A program made the position numbers and the translations under genes. The notes beneath the pieces were generated by a model. The model ran no database searches, was not told the origin of the DNA, and worked only from the letters and a program-made list of their open reading frames with translations. A DNA stretch of 64,000 bases, taken from positions 13,896,566-13,960,565 of the forward strand of contig NC_064035.1 in NCBI RefSeq assembly GCF_932526225.1. Reading direction: 5' to 3'. This DNA comes from Nematostella vectensis (lineage: Eukaryota; Cnidaria; Anthozoa; Actiniaria; Edwardsiidae). The number at the start of each line of letters is the position of its first letter. The stretch's first letter is position 1. Shown here in pieces: positions 53,501 through 64,000 of the stretch.

Positions 53501-56500
53501 AGGCACACTAGTGGCGTGGGTAACATGAACAACGGTAACAAGCGTACTAAGGTTCTAGAAAACACACAGACTAGGCACACTAGTGGCGTGGGTAACATGG
53601 ACAACGGTAACAAGCGTAATAATGTTCTAGATAACACACAGACTAGGCACACTGGTGGCGTGGGTAACATGAACAACGGTAACAAGCGTACTATGGTTCT
53701 ATGTAACACACAGACTAGGCACACTAGTGGCATGGGTAACATGAACAACGGTAACAAGCGTACTAAGGTTCTAGATAACACACAGACTAGGCACACTAGT
53801 GGCATGGGTAACATGAACAACGGGAACAAGCGTACTAATGTTCTAGATAACACACAGACTAGGCACACTAGTGGCATGGGTAACATGAACAACGGTAACA
53901 AGCGTACTAAGGTTCTAGATAACACACAGACTAGGCACACTAGTGGCATGGGTAACATGAACAACGGGAACAAGCTTACTTAGTTCTAGATAACACACAG
54001 ACTAGGCACACTGGTGGCGTGTGTAACATGAACAACGGTAACAAGCGTTCTTAGTTCTAGATAACACACAGACTAGGCACACTAGTGGCGTGGGTAACAT
54101 GAACAACGGTAGCAAGCGTACTACGATTCTAGATAACACACAGACTAGGCACATAGTGGCGTGGGTAACATATACAACGGTAACAAGCGTACTAAGGTTC
54201 TAGATAACACACAGACTAGGCACACTAGTGGCGTGGGTAACATGAACAACGGTAACAAGCGTACTAAGGTTCTAGATCACACAGACTAGGCACACTAGTG
54301 GCGTTGGTAACATGAACAACGGTAACAAGCGTACTAAGGTTCTAGATCACACAGACTAGGCACACTAGTGGCGTGGGTAACATGAACGACGGTAACAAGC
54401 GTACTAAGGTTCTATGTAACACACAGACTAGGCACACTAGTGGCGTGGGTAACATGAACAACGGTAACAAGCGTACTAAGGTTCTAGATAACACACAGAC
54501 TAGCCACACTAGTGGCGTGGGTAACATGAACAACGGTAACAAGCGTACTAAGGTTCTAGATCACACAGACTAGGCACACTAGTGGCGTGGGTAACATGAA
54601 CAACGGTAACAAGCGTACTAAGGTTCTAGATCACACAGACTAGGCACACTAGTGACGTGGGTAACATGAACAACGGTAACAAGCGTACTAAGGTTCTAGA
54701 TAACACACAGACTAGGCACACTAGTGGCGTGGGTAACATGAACAACGGGAACAAGCGTACTAAGGTTCTAGATAACACACAGACTAGGCACACTAGTGAC
54801 GTGGGTAACATGAACAACGGTAACAAGCGTACTAAGGTTCTATGTAACACACAGACTAGGCACACTAGTGGCGTGGATAACATGAACAACGGTAACAAGC
54901 GTACTAAGGTTCTAGATAACACACAGACTAGGCACACTAGTGGCATGGGTAACATGAACAACGGTAACAAGCGTACTAAGGTTCTAGATAACACACAGAC
55001 TAGGCACACTAGTGGCGTGGGTAACATGAACAACGGTAACAAGCGTACTAATGTTCTAGATAACACAGACTAGGCACACTAGTGGCGTGGGTAACATGAA
55101 CAACGGGAACAAGCGTACTAATGTTCTAGATAACACACAGACTAGGCACACTAGTGGCGTGGGTAACATGGACAACGGTAACAAGCGTACTAAGGTTCTA
55201 GATCACACAGACTAGGCACACTAGTGGCGTGGGTAACATGAACAACGGGAACAAGCGTACTAAGGTTCTAGATCACACAGACTAGGCACACTAGTGACGT
55301 GGGTAACATGAACAATGGTAACAAGCGTACTAAGGTTCTAGATAACACACAGACTAGGCACACTAGTGGCGTGGGTAACATGAACAACGGGAACAAGCGT
55401 ACTAAGGTTCTAGATAACACACAGACTAGGCACACTAGTGGCGTGGGTAACATGAACAACGGTAACAAGCGTACTAAGGTTCTAGATAACACACAGACTA
55501 GGCACACTAGTGGCATGGGTAACATGAACAACGGTAACAAGCGTACTAAGGTTCTATGTAACACACAGACTAGGCACACTAGTGGCGTGGATAACATGAA
55601 CAACGGTAACAAGCGTACTAAGGTTCTAGATAACACACAGACTAGGCACACTAGTGACGTGGGTAACATGAACAACGGTAACAAGCGTACTAAGGTTCTA
55701 GATAACACACAGACTAGGCACACTAGTGGCATGGGTAACATGAACAACGGTAACAAGCGTACTAAGGTTCTAGATAACACACAGACTAGGCACACTAGTG
55801 ACGTGGGTAACATGAACAACGGTAACAAGCGTACTAAGGTTCTATGTAACACACAGACTAGGCACACTAGTGGCGTGGATAACATGAACAACGGTAACAA
55901 GCGTACTAAGGTTCTAGATAACACACAGACTAGGCACACTAGTGGCATGGGTAACATGAACAACGGTAACAAGCGTACTAAGGTTCTAGATAACACACAG
56001 ACTAGGCACACTAGTGGCGTGGGTAACATGAACAACGGTAACAAGCGTACTAATGTTCTAGATAACACAGACTAGGCACACTAGTGGCGTGGGTAACATG
56101 AACAACGGGAACAAGCGTACTAAGGTTCTAGATAACACACAGACTAGGCACACTAGTGGCGTGGGTAACATGGACAACGGTAACAAGCGTACTAAGGTTC
56201 TAGATCACACAGACTAGGCACACTAGTGGCGTGGGTAACATGAACAACGGGAACAAGCGTACTAAGGTTCTAGATCACACAGACTACGCAAACTAGTGGC
56301 GTGGGTAACATGAACAACGGTAACAAGCGTACTTAGTTCTAAATAACACACAGACTAGGCACACTAGTGGCGTGGGTAACATGGACAACGGTAACAAGCG
56401 TACTAAGGTTCTAGATCACACAGACTAGGCACACTAGTGGCGTGGGTAACATGGACAACGGTAACAAGCGTACTAAGGTTCTAGATCACACAGACTAGGC

Positions 56501-59500
56501 ACACTAGTGACGTGGGTAACATGAACAACGGTAACAAGCGTACTAAGGTTCTAGATAACACACATACTAGGCACATAGTGGCGTGGGTAACATAAACAAC
56601 GGTAACAAGCGTACTAAGGTTCTATGTAACACACAGACTAGGCACACTAGTGGCATGGGTAACATGAACAACGGTAACAAGCGTACTAATGTTCTAGATA
56701 ACACACAGACTAGGCACACTAGTGGCGTGGGTAACATGAACAACGGTAACAAGCTTACTTAGTTCTAGATAACACACATACTAGGCACATAGTGGCGTGG
56801 GTAACATAAACAACGGTAACAAGCGTACTAAGGTTCTATGTAACACACAGACTAGGCACACTAGTGGCGTGGGTAACATGAACAACGGTAACAAGCGTAC
56901 TAAGGTTCTATGTAACACAGACTAGGCACACTAGTGGCGTGGGTAACATGAACAACGGTAACAAGCGTACTAAGGTTCTAGATAACACACAGACTAGGCA
57001 CACTGGTGGCGTGGGTAACATGAACAACGGTAACAAGCGTACTATGGTTCTATGTAACACACAGACTAGGCACACTAGTGGCATGGGTAACATGAACAAC
57101 GGTAACAAGCGTACTAAGGTTCTAGATAACACACAGACTAGGCACACTAGTGGCGTGGGTAACATGAACAACGGTAACAAGCGTACTAAGGTTCTATGTA
57201 ACACACAGACTAGGCACACTAGTGGCATGGGTAACATGAACAACGGTAACAAGCGTACTAAGGTTCTAGATAACACACAGACTAGGCACACTAGTGGCGT
57301 GGGTAACATGAACAACGGTAACAAGCGTACTAAGGTTCTAGAAAACACACAGACTAGGCACACTAGTGGCGTGGGTAACATGGACAACGGTAACAAGCGT
57401 AATAATGTTCTAGATAACACACAGACTAGGCACACTAGTGGCGTGGGTAACATGAACAACGGTAACAAGCGTACTTAGTTCTAGATAACACACAGACTAG
57501 GCACACTAGTGGCGTGGGTAACATGAACAACGGTAACAAGCGTACTTAGTTCTAGATAACACACAGACGAGGCACACTGGTGGCGTGTGTAACATGAACA
57601 ACGGTAACAAGCGTTCTTAGTTCTAGATAACACACAGACTAGGCACACTAGTGGCGTGGGTAACATGAACAACGGTAGCAAGCCTACTAAGGTTCTAGAT
57701 CACACAGACTAGGCACACTAGTGGCTCGGGTAACATGAACAACGGTAACAAGCGTACTAAGGTTCTATGTAACACAGACTAGGCACACTAGTGACGTGGG
57801 TAACATGAACAACGGTAACAAGCGTACTAAGGTTCTATGTAACACACAGACTAGGCACACTAGTGGCATGGATAACATGAACGACGGTAACAAGCGTACT
57901 AAGGTTCTAGATAACACACATACTAGGCACACTAGTGGCGTGGGTAACATGAACAACGGTAACAAGCTTACTTAGTTCGAGATAACACAGACTAGGCACA
58001 CTAGTGGCGTGGGTAACATGAACAACGGTAACAAGCGTACTTAGTTCTAGATAACACACAGACGAGGCACACTGGTGGCGTGTGTAACATGAACAACGGT
58101 AACAAGCGTTCTTAGTTCTAGATAACACACAGACTAGGCACACTAGTGGCGTGGGTAACATGAACAACGGTAGCAAGCGTACTAAGGTTCTAGATCACAC
58201 AGACTAGGCACACTAGTGGCTCGGGTAACATGAACAACGGTAACAAGCGTACTAAGGTTCTATGTAACACAGACTAGGCACACTAGTGACGTGGGTAACA
58301 TGAACAACGGTAACAAGCGTACTAAGGTTCTATGTAACACACAGACTAGGCACACTAGTGGCATGGATAACATGAACGACGGTAACAAGCGTACTAAGGT
58401 TCTAGATAACACACATACTAGGCACACTAGTGGCGTGGGTAACATGAACAACGGTAACAAGCTTACTTAGTTCGAGATAACACAGACTAGGCACACTAGT
58501 GACGTGGGTAACATGAACAACGGTAACAAGCGTACTAAGGTTCTATGTAACACACAGACTAGGCACACTAGTGGCATGGATAACATGAACGACGGTAACA
58601 AGCGTACTAAGGTTCTAGATAACACACATACTAGGCACACTAGTGGCGTGGGTAACATGAACAACGGTAACAAGCTTACTTAGTTCGAGATAACACAGAC
58701 TAGGCACACTAGTGACGTGGGTAACATGAACAACGGTAACAAGCGTGTTAAGGTTCATGTGTACCTTAGTGTGCCTGGTCTTCTTAGTCTACCACTACTG
58801 CTGTTTATGTTACTTTTGGCGTGATAATTGCAGGCCTGTAGCCAGAATCAAAATTTTACCGAGGCGCGTGTCTCACTTGCCTCATGCTGGCTACGGCCTT
58901 GATAAACAAATCAGATTCCTATTTGTTACGGTTGTTCACAAAGTAACAAGAAAAAAAAAAACAGATATGCTGCGGGTAAAATGGGCGTTGTGTACAAGTA
59001 CACACGACAAAAAAAACACGCGTTCAAGCACACACGGCAAAAAACACGCGTTCAAGCACACACTGCAAAAAAACCCGCGTTCAAGCACACACGGCAAAAA
59101 AAACACGCGTTCAAGCACACACGGCATAAAAAACACGCGTTCAAGCACACACGTCATAAAAAACACGCGTTCAAGCACACACGGCAAAAAACACGCGTTC
59201 AAGCACACACTGCAAAAAAAACACGCGTTCAAGCACACACGGCAAAAAAAACACGCGTTCAAGCACACACGGCAAAATAAACACGCGTTCAAGCATACAC
59301 GGCATAAAAAACACGCGTTCAAGCACACACGGCAAAGAACAGGCGTTTAAGCACACACGTCAACGCAAGCATCTCACACGGTGCACCCGCAAGAAAAGCT
59401 ACATTGGTCAACATAGATAGCTTGCCACTTTCTCCTATGGTCCCCCCACCGCTCCTATTTGAGCTGAATTCGTCCTGTTTATCCTCGCCTTCCTCCACTT

Positions 59501-62500
59501 CGTCTAGCGTATGGAGAGACTCCTGAAAATAAATAGGGTGGAACTCCATTAAATCAAACTCCTACCTGGCATATGCAGGAGAAGTTGAAAGTAGGAACCC
59601 TGTTAAGCCGATCCCTCGTCTACTTTATTCAGGGACCGAAATAATCATATATCCCCAGAGCGCCCGTTATCTTCGAATTATAGCTGTTTAAATTTCCCTA
59701 GCAACGGGCTATAACAGATACGTCCATGGGCCTTTAAGACTGAAAGAATTTTACAGTGAAAAGCCGGCTAATTTGATGTTACTACCTTATCAGCAATAAG
59801 TTTCTTAAGGAATGCAACTCGCTTCGTTCTTGAGGACTGGATTGAGTACTCAGTGCAGAGTTGCTTCAGCCTGTAAAAAGAATATGATATTGTGTATAGT
59901 GAATAAACCTACAGAAAAAATAATAATCAAAATACAGCAAGCAGGGGATGAGATAAACATCTCTGAAACAGCCACATTAGTTAGATAACAGTTGGAGTTA
60001 TCACCTACTATGAAAATGACCAGGATCGACTAGTCACCTAACAATAAAAACACCTCTCTTTAAACAAGCAAGTTCCATGACCCTGGCACGAAAAATGGCA
60101 ACAAGAGTAAAGTTGCTCCAAGATTTATCACATCAAGACTCTAAATGATAGGCAAACCAAAAGGGCATAGCACTCCTTTTTGCTTTCTCATCAGCATTCG
60201 TTTGTTATACTTCCAGCTTTTTGCCAGTGCAAAAACCTCTGTTAAATGTTTTTTTTTTTAATCAAAGTTGTAATTCATACATATGGACATGTATCATCAC
60301 CTTGTTAACTTCTGGTCCAGAACTGGCCGCTTTTTAAACACATCCTGGTTTATGGTCCTAAGAGCTAAAAAACACAATCACTTTGTTTGAAGCCAGTTAC
60401 AAAATGAACATGGGCTTTCTTTTACCAACTGCCCTACAATTACACAAACAAACTGCTTCTGCAGTACTGAACCGTAGTTAGGGGTCCAACAATTTACGAC
60501 CAAACCCACTCTGTCATTAATTTTTATTTATTCTATATAATTCCACCCGACTCTGTCAAGAGATTGTAAATATCACCCTGATCAATTATTTGATGACTTT
60601 TTAATGTTTTTGCACAATCATTATTTTGTTTTACTAACCTATTCCAGCTTAATATAGCCTACTCTTCAACCCCAAGATAAGTAAAAACACTATTACAGGA
60701 GGAACTATAAACAGAAAATTTTACCAAAAAATTTGCATCTCACCATATGTTGGACTCATTTCGGGCTCAAGGTTGATAACTTTCGTCACAAATGGGATGT
60801 ACTTTGGGTGTGGCACTTTTCTTGGAATCGCTAGAACACTGACGGAACATATAGCATCAACACATGTCCTTCACTATTCTATGATGTAAGATTTCAGTTC
60901 CACTAAAACTAGTTTTCTATTTGCCAAAATCAAATTAGTGTTCTTATCCATTGAAGAAGCTGTATAGAGGGGGAGCATAAGAAAATAATTCAAAATAAAT
61001 TCAAAATAATAAAAATTTCAATTAAGTGTGCCAATCTCTAAATCAGAGTTCTTTTTAGGGTATATGTACTAAGGGTATGACATGAGTTAACATTATTACA
61101 TACCTCCTCTGCCCATTTGTAGCTGCAAAGGGGGGGGGGAGGCAGAAGGGCATTAAAGAGAAGTAATGCATATTAGAGCTTTTTTAAATACAAACACATG
61201 AAAAACCCACATGACAAGCTATTCTGCACCTTAATTTGTTGAATGTTGTTCCTAGAGGGTCCAGTTTGGGGAAAGCACTCTGCTCCACTAGTGCCTTACT
61301 ACGATTACTCTCCAGCTAAGTGTGAAAACATAGGGCTGTAGTGAGTTATAAATTGTACGACAGTAAGTTAAAAGAAGATATGATACTGTAACTGAAGATG
61401 TTGCAATAAGAAAATTATTGCAAATACATAGTAACAATGTTTGTTGCATAACCATGCACTTGCAAATCAATTATTAAGATTACCAACCTGGTCAGAGAAT
61501 CCATAGCCAAAGTTTCCATAAGCAAAGGCAAACTCAACACTGATATCTCCACTGTGCTGAGATAAAAAAGTTATCATTTTACTATTTATCAACAGAATAC
61601 TGAAGAACTCCCTCCCACTGGGTGATACAGAAGAACCCAGCTATTACTCAAACAACATTATGGGGAAGTAATTTAATCATTAATTAACACCTATGTTGAC
61701 TTACTTTAGTTTCTTTGTTTTGCATTTCAAAGGTTTCCATTGTCCATTGTTTCTAAAGAAATAGACAAAAACTTTAAATACTGAAGACTTGAGCAAGCAA
61801 AAGCAAACAATTCAGATGAAAATAGGGACTTTGGGTTTCAAGGCATTTGGATATAAAGCAAATAAAGCAATCCAGGAATGGGCTTGAGGAGGTGAAGTCA
61901 ACTTTACTTACCCTTCCTCATATGTTGCCTAAAAAATAGAGTTTTAGGGCTAAAAAACTAGGGTTTTTAGGGCTTAAAAACTAGGGTTTTCTTTGATTTA
62001 CCATTACTGAAAAGCAGCATTTTACTAGCAGATATCCTATTTTTTATAAAAACAAAGTGTTTTTTGAGCACTCATGCAGTTCCTAGAGAATTAATATTGT
62101 ACCAAATGTACAAAAGGCCCAAGAAGGATGATAGGAGGGGGGATTACTCAGCTATTAATGGGGGAGGGGTCAAACAGAGCCCAAAATTCTCAGGATACTC
62201 TTGCAAACAATTAATGCACATGGTGGCAGAAAATACTATACATTTGCCATTTTCTCTGACAGCATACTTTTTGGAAATACAAACTAAAGTAAAATCAACC
62301 ACTCCCTTACTTTGATGATCTTGTGCAAGTGTAGTTCAATCTTGCCCATCAACCTGTATTTGGGTCTTGGCATTTCTTGATCAAATCCTATCACTGCTAT
62401 CTTCACTCGGTTTAGGCAGTTACTGATTTTGTTGGGAACCTACAATAAATCATATTATTTAATGTCTTTTTCTGCTACAGTAAGTATCTACACTATGCAT

Positions 62501-63112
62501 AAAAAAAGTAATCCCAATTTCTTTAGCATTTTTAAATGTTAAGTATAAGTTAAAGCACTTCCAATAAGTTTAGTACAATACAAATTTTTAAGCTCACCAA
62601 AATTGAAAAGTTTCTCACTTCTTCCCATATGACTTTGCCTTTCTTTCCATAAGGCTTTACAGAGGTGGACTTGGACATTGCTCCGACAGTGATGTTAACA
62701 TACAAACCAAAACTTTCTGCTGCAATCTCCTTAGAAAGATGAATATTGGAAACTCCGAATATGCGAATAGACAGCATGCCTTTCTGTTAAAAAAAAAAAC
62801 AGTGTTAAAAAGACAAGCAACAAAAGAAAACTAAAAAGTTGTCCATTTCACTTACTGGTACGTTAGCATTTTCCTTCAAAACAGGATCTTGCTCGCTTTT
62901 TTTTACATCTGTGCCAGGTGGGATAAGTTATCAGATTATCATTTAATGGCAAATTTATGAAAGAAATCAACTGAACTTGAATAAACTGCTGCATCGATCG
63001 TTTGGGTAAACTTCTAGCTTTAGCTTAACGGCCTTAACGATAACTTTTTTCAAATCGAATAAAAAAGAACTCTTGGTTTACCTGGAATAGCAGATGAAAG
63101 TTCGTTAAACAT
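46074..63112 (-). CDS. Gene C: C2-domain protein resembling C2CD6/ALS2CR11 (CatSper tau), 16 exons, 430 aa
   Basis: Exons: 63082-63112, 62856-62908, 62598-62783, 62311-62439, 61705-61752, 61488-61556, 61230-61315, 60744-60838, 60301-60364, 59786-59870, 59387-59522, 50525-50589, 49767-49818, 47779-47867, 46547-46628, 46074-46096; lengths sum to 431 codons including TAA. Residues 29-172 form a C2 domain that ends SVEFAFAYGNFGYGFSDQ, the segment I recognise as characteristic of C2CD6. After it come KYIPFVTKVINLEPE, a basic helical stretch, an acidic run EVEEGEDKQDE, another (DEDEESDD) and a low-complexity C-terminus. Known: mammalian C2CD6 is a CatSper component needed in sperm flagella. Inferred: a flagellar/ciliary role. 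It is not a classical calcium-binding C2; the usual Asp ligands are not evident. An 8.8 kb intron holds the satellite block. Exon 7 to 8 uses acceptor ccgtcag; a 19 nt alternative at 61088-61106 breaks the frame. Confidence 0.75.
47165..47545. mobile_element. Element fragment with CGAATAAGCGCC-type ends
   Basis: GGGGCGCTTATTCGAGAAAA TACGGTA marks one edge at about 47513-47540; further AATAAGCGCC copies in both orientations occur at 47185-47230 and 47455-47515. It resembles the ends of a DNA-transposon-derived repeat. In an intron of gene C. Confidence 0.5.
47985..48183. mobile_element. MITE, GGCGACTTGTACTAA family, copy 3
   Basis: Inverted ends CGCGACTTTTTGGGTGTCAA (left) and TTTGCTACCCAAAAAGTCAC (right), with the right edge complement GCGACCTGCACTAAGAAATC. 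Shares terminal motifs with copies at 570-837 and 38078-38133. Confidence 0.7.
48476..49690. mobile_element. 1.2 kb element or block bounded by inverted CGGGTCCTGGGATC repeats
   Basis: 48476-48655 and 49495-49690 are inverted copies of each other, each built from units like CCCGGGACCCGAAACGATCC and CCAAAAGTACCCCAACTGAT. The 0.84 kb between them has no recognisable coding region. In the gene C intron before exon 14. Confidence 0.65.
50820..51245. repeat. 27 bp minisatellite, left flank of the satellite block
   Basis: Units ACACGCGTTCAAGCACACAC GGCAAAAA with variable A runs, more degenerate towards 50820. The same unit in the same orientation resumes at 58990. Confidence 0.9.
51251..51474 (+). 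repeat. Left inverted arm of the foldback-like satellite block
   Basis: 224 bp, near-identical (roughly 97 percent by eye) to the complement of 58759-58986. Contains GTAGCCAGCATGAGGCAAGT and GCAATTATCACGCCAAAAGT. Its inner end runs directly into the 72 bp satellite. Confidence 0.9.
51475..58758. repeat. 70-72 bp satellite, about 100 copies, with higher-order repeats
   Basis: Unit AACACACAGACTAGGCACAC, TAGTGGCGTGGGTAACATGA, ACAACGGTAACAAGCGTACT, AAGGTTCTAGAT. Length classes of 70, 71 and 72 bp arise from small deletions (GATCACACAG, CTTAGTTCTA). Higher-order duplication is visible: a 7-unit block of about 494 bp recurs (around 57480 and 57975) and a 3-unit block of about 215 bp occurs three times (57767, 58262, 58478). 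It lies wholly inside the gene C intron between exons 11 and 12. Confidence 0.95.
58759..58986 (-). repeat. Right inverted arm of the foldback-like satellite block
   Basis: Reverse complement of 51251-51474, ending outward with ATATGCTGCGGGTAAAATGG. Together the arms could fold back around 7.3 kb of satellite. Confidence 0.9.
58990..59375. repeat. 27 bp minisatellite, right flank of the satellite block
   Basis: About 13 units of ACACGCGTTCAAGCACACAC GGCAAAA, same orientation as the left flank although the arms between them are inverted. It ends 12 bp before the exon 11 donor of gene C. Confidence 0.93.
59871..60300. other. Gene C intron without recognisable features
   Basis: Ordinary AT-rich intron between exons 9 and 10; nothing seen. 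The same holds for 60365-60743, 60839-61229 apart from a poly-G run at 61130-61141, 61753-62310 and 62440-62597. Confidence 0.7.
61488..62783 (-). CDS. Gene C C2 domain (exons 3-6)
   Basis: Four exons joined in phase 0. Strand pattern: GMLSIRIFGVSNIHL, GLYVNITVG, KKGKVIWEEVRNFSIL, then NRVKIAVIGFD, YRLMGKIELHLHKII, KQWTMETFEMQN and the closing ISVEFAFAYGNFGYGF. This fits a beta-sandwich C2 domain of about 144 residues. The loops lack the Asp clusters of calcium-dependent C2 domains. Confidence 0.78.
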
Positions 63113-63740
63113 GCTGATGGGAAAGTAAATATCTCTCTACAAAATCAATTAATATTTTTTTTTCAAAAATATTTTTAGACAACAAAACTCAAAACTTCAT
63201 GCCGCCATTTTTCTTATTTTGGAATGGGACTAGGGTGAGCTAGACCCAAGTCTTCCACAGGTAACCCGTCACATATGATATGAATAGATTACTTTTGACA
63301 TCATTTTGTGATGGACGTCACCTGGCGGATTTATTTAATTTGTATACTCAAAGATATGAGTGGGCCCAGTTTGTCCACACTGTCCGTGGTATCATGACAG
63401 AAAGAGCAGTGTGTTTGTCAGAACCAGATCATTGGCTGGGTCAAATAAACAAGCAAGAATCCCCCCCCCCCCCCCCAAGGCCCATAATGATTATGGATCA
63501 AGGGTAGCCCACTCGTCAGTCGCGTCTCTCAATCTTTCCAGTTTAAAGAAGAAAGGGAAATCCTCTTATCACCCAGATATGTTTGTTGCAAAATAAAAGG
63601 AAAACAAAGAAGCAACTTTTTCGAAAGTTTCTTTTGTGACTTTTAGATAAAAACGCAACTTTTCACCACGTTTTTTAAACATTTAGATAATTATTGGAGC
63701 AATAAAGGACAAAATTGTCTTCAGAATTATTTCAGATTTA
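63113..63740. other. Upstream region of gene C
   Basis: Probable 5' UTR/promoter zone of gene C; no confident motif. It contains a poly-C run at 63461-63477 and plus-strand open frames without recognisable domains. Confidence 0.4.
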
Positions 63741-63759
63741 ATTGCGAACACTTCCGGAA

Positions 63760-63995
63760 AGCACAGCCAACCCCTCCCCCGCCACACACCCACCCCTCCC
63801 CAACCACACACCCACCCCTCCCCCAGCACACACCCACCCCTCCCTCACCACACACCGACCCCTTCCCCACCACACACCGACCCCTCCCTCACCACACACT
63901 GACCTCTCTCCACCACACAACTATCCATCCCCCACCAAACATCGACCCCTTCCCCACCACACACCTACCCCTCCCCACCACACACCCAATCAAAG
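63760..63995. repeat. About 20 bp CCCCACCACACACCGACCCC tandem repeat
   Basis: Around 11 imperfect units of CACACACCCACCCCTCCCC, continuing nearly to the window edge. G-rich on the minus strand. Confidence 0.92.
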
Positions 63996-64000
63996 TTTCG

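Noticed and set aside
51475-58758. Long plus- and minus-strand open frames through the 72 bp satellite as repeat proteins
   Set aside because: Both strands are open for the same trivial reason (unit length divisible by 3 without stops), there is no start context or splice support, and the array sits between inverted arms inside an intron.
61088-61106. 19 nt microexon between gene C exons 7 and 8
   Set aside because: It has AG and GT borders, but including it leaves neither acceptor of the next exon in frame; direct joining of 61230 to 60838 is consistent.
61935-61995. TAGGGTTT copies as telomeric repeat
   Set aside because: Only two or three imperfect copies within a short local duplication (ACTAGGGTTTT).
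63280-63596. Plus-strand ORFs upstream of gene C
   Set aside because: They include a poly-C derived proline run and no recognisable motif.

Overview
This is eukaryotic, animal DNA. It is rich in introns and minisatellites, with three multi-exon genes head-to-tail on the minus strand. I rebuilt the gene models by hand from GT-AG junctions and phase arithmetic: every exon length agrees with its flanking intron phases and no internal stop is met. C-type lectin, discoidin, pentraxin/LamG-like and SUEL lectin modules in one secreted protein, plus many MITE-like palindromes, point to a marine invertebrate. A cnidarian, probably an anthozoan such as a sea anemone or coral, is my best inference; no species is claimed.

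Layout, in the direction of transcription (high to low coordinates). Gene C (63112 to 46074; 16 exons, 430 aa) encodes a C2-domain protein resembling C2CD6/ALS2CR11 (CatSper tau). One intron holds a foldback-like block: about 100 copies of a 70-72 bp satellite between 0.22 kb inverted arms, all set inside a pre-existing 27 bp minisatellite. Gene B (45119 to 34767; 11 exons, 537 aa) encodes an ionotropic-glutamate-receptor-like channel. It has a signal peptide, split ligand-binding lobes S1/S2, three membrane segments and a re-entrant loop, and the loop carries a classical potassium selectivity filter (TTVGYGD, joined across a splice junction). Gene A (32066 to beyond base 1; 41 exons and at least 2,104 aa in the window) encodes a giant secreted or membrane lectin: 11 C-type lectin-like domains (CTLDs) interspersed with an F5/8 type C (discoidin) domain, a LamG-like domain, a SUEL/rhamnose-binding lectin domain and short Pro/Thr linkers. 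All module borders are phase 1 introns. The gene runs off the left edge.

The intronic and intergenic DNA is crowded with minisatellites (24, 32, 38, 39, 43, 58, 72 and 78 bp units), a CAT/ATC microsatellite, short palindromic DNA elements and one tRNA-derived SINE-like piece. The most unusual recurring theme is that several tandem arrays begin exactly on splice junctions of these genes and repeat the exon end together with its splice site (exons 12, 24 and 34 of gene A; exon 5, and more loosely the last exon, of gene B).

The genes show no obvious common pathway. A is an adhesion or recognition protein, B a putative ligand-gated potassium channel, C a putative sperm-flagellar C2 protein. I saw no transposase or reverse transcriptase, no confident intact tRNA or rRNA gene, and no protein-coding gene on the plus strand.
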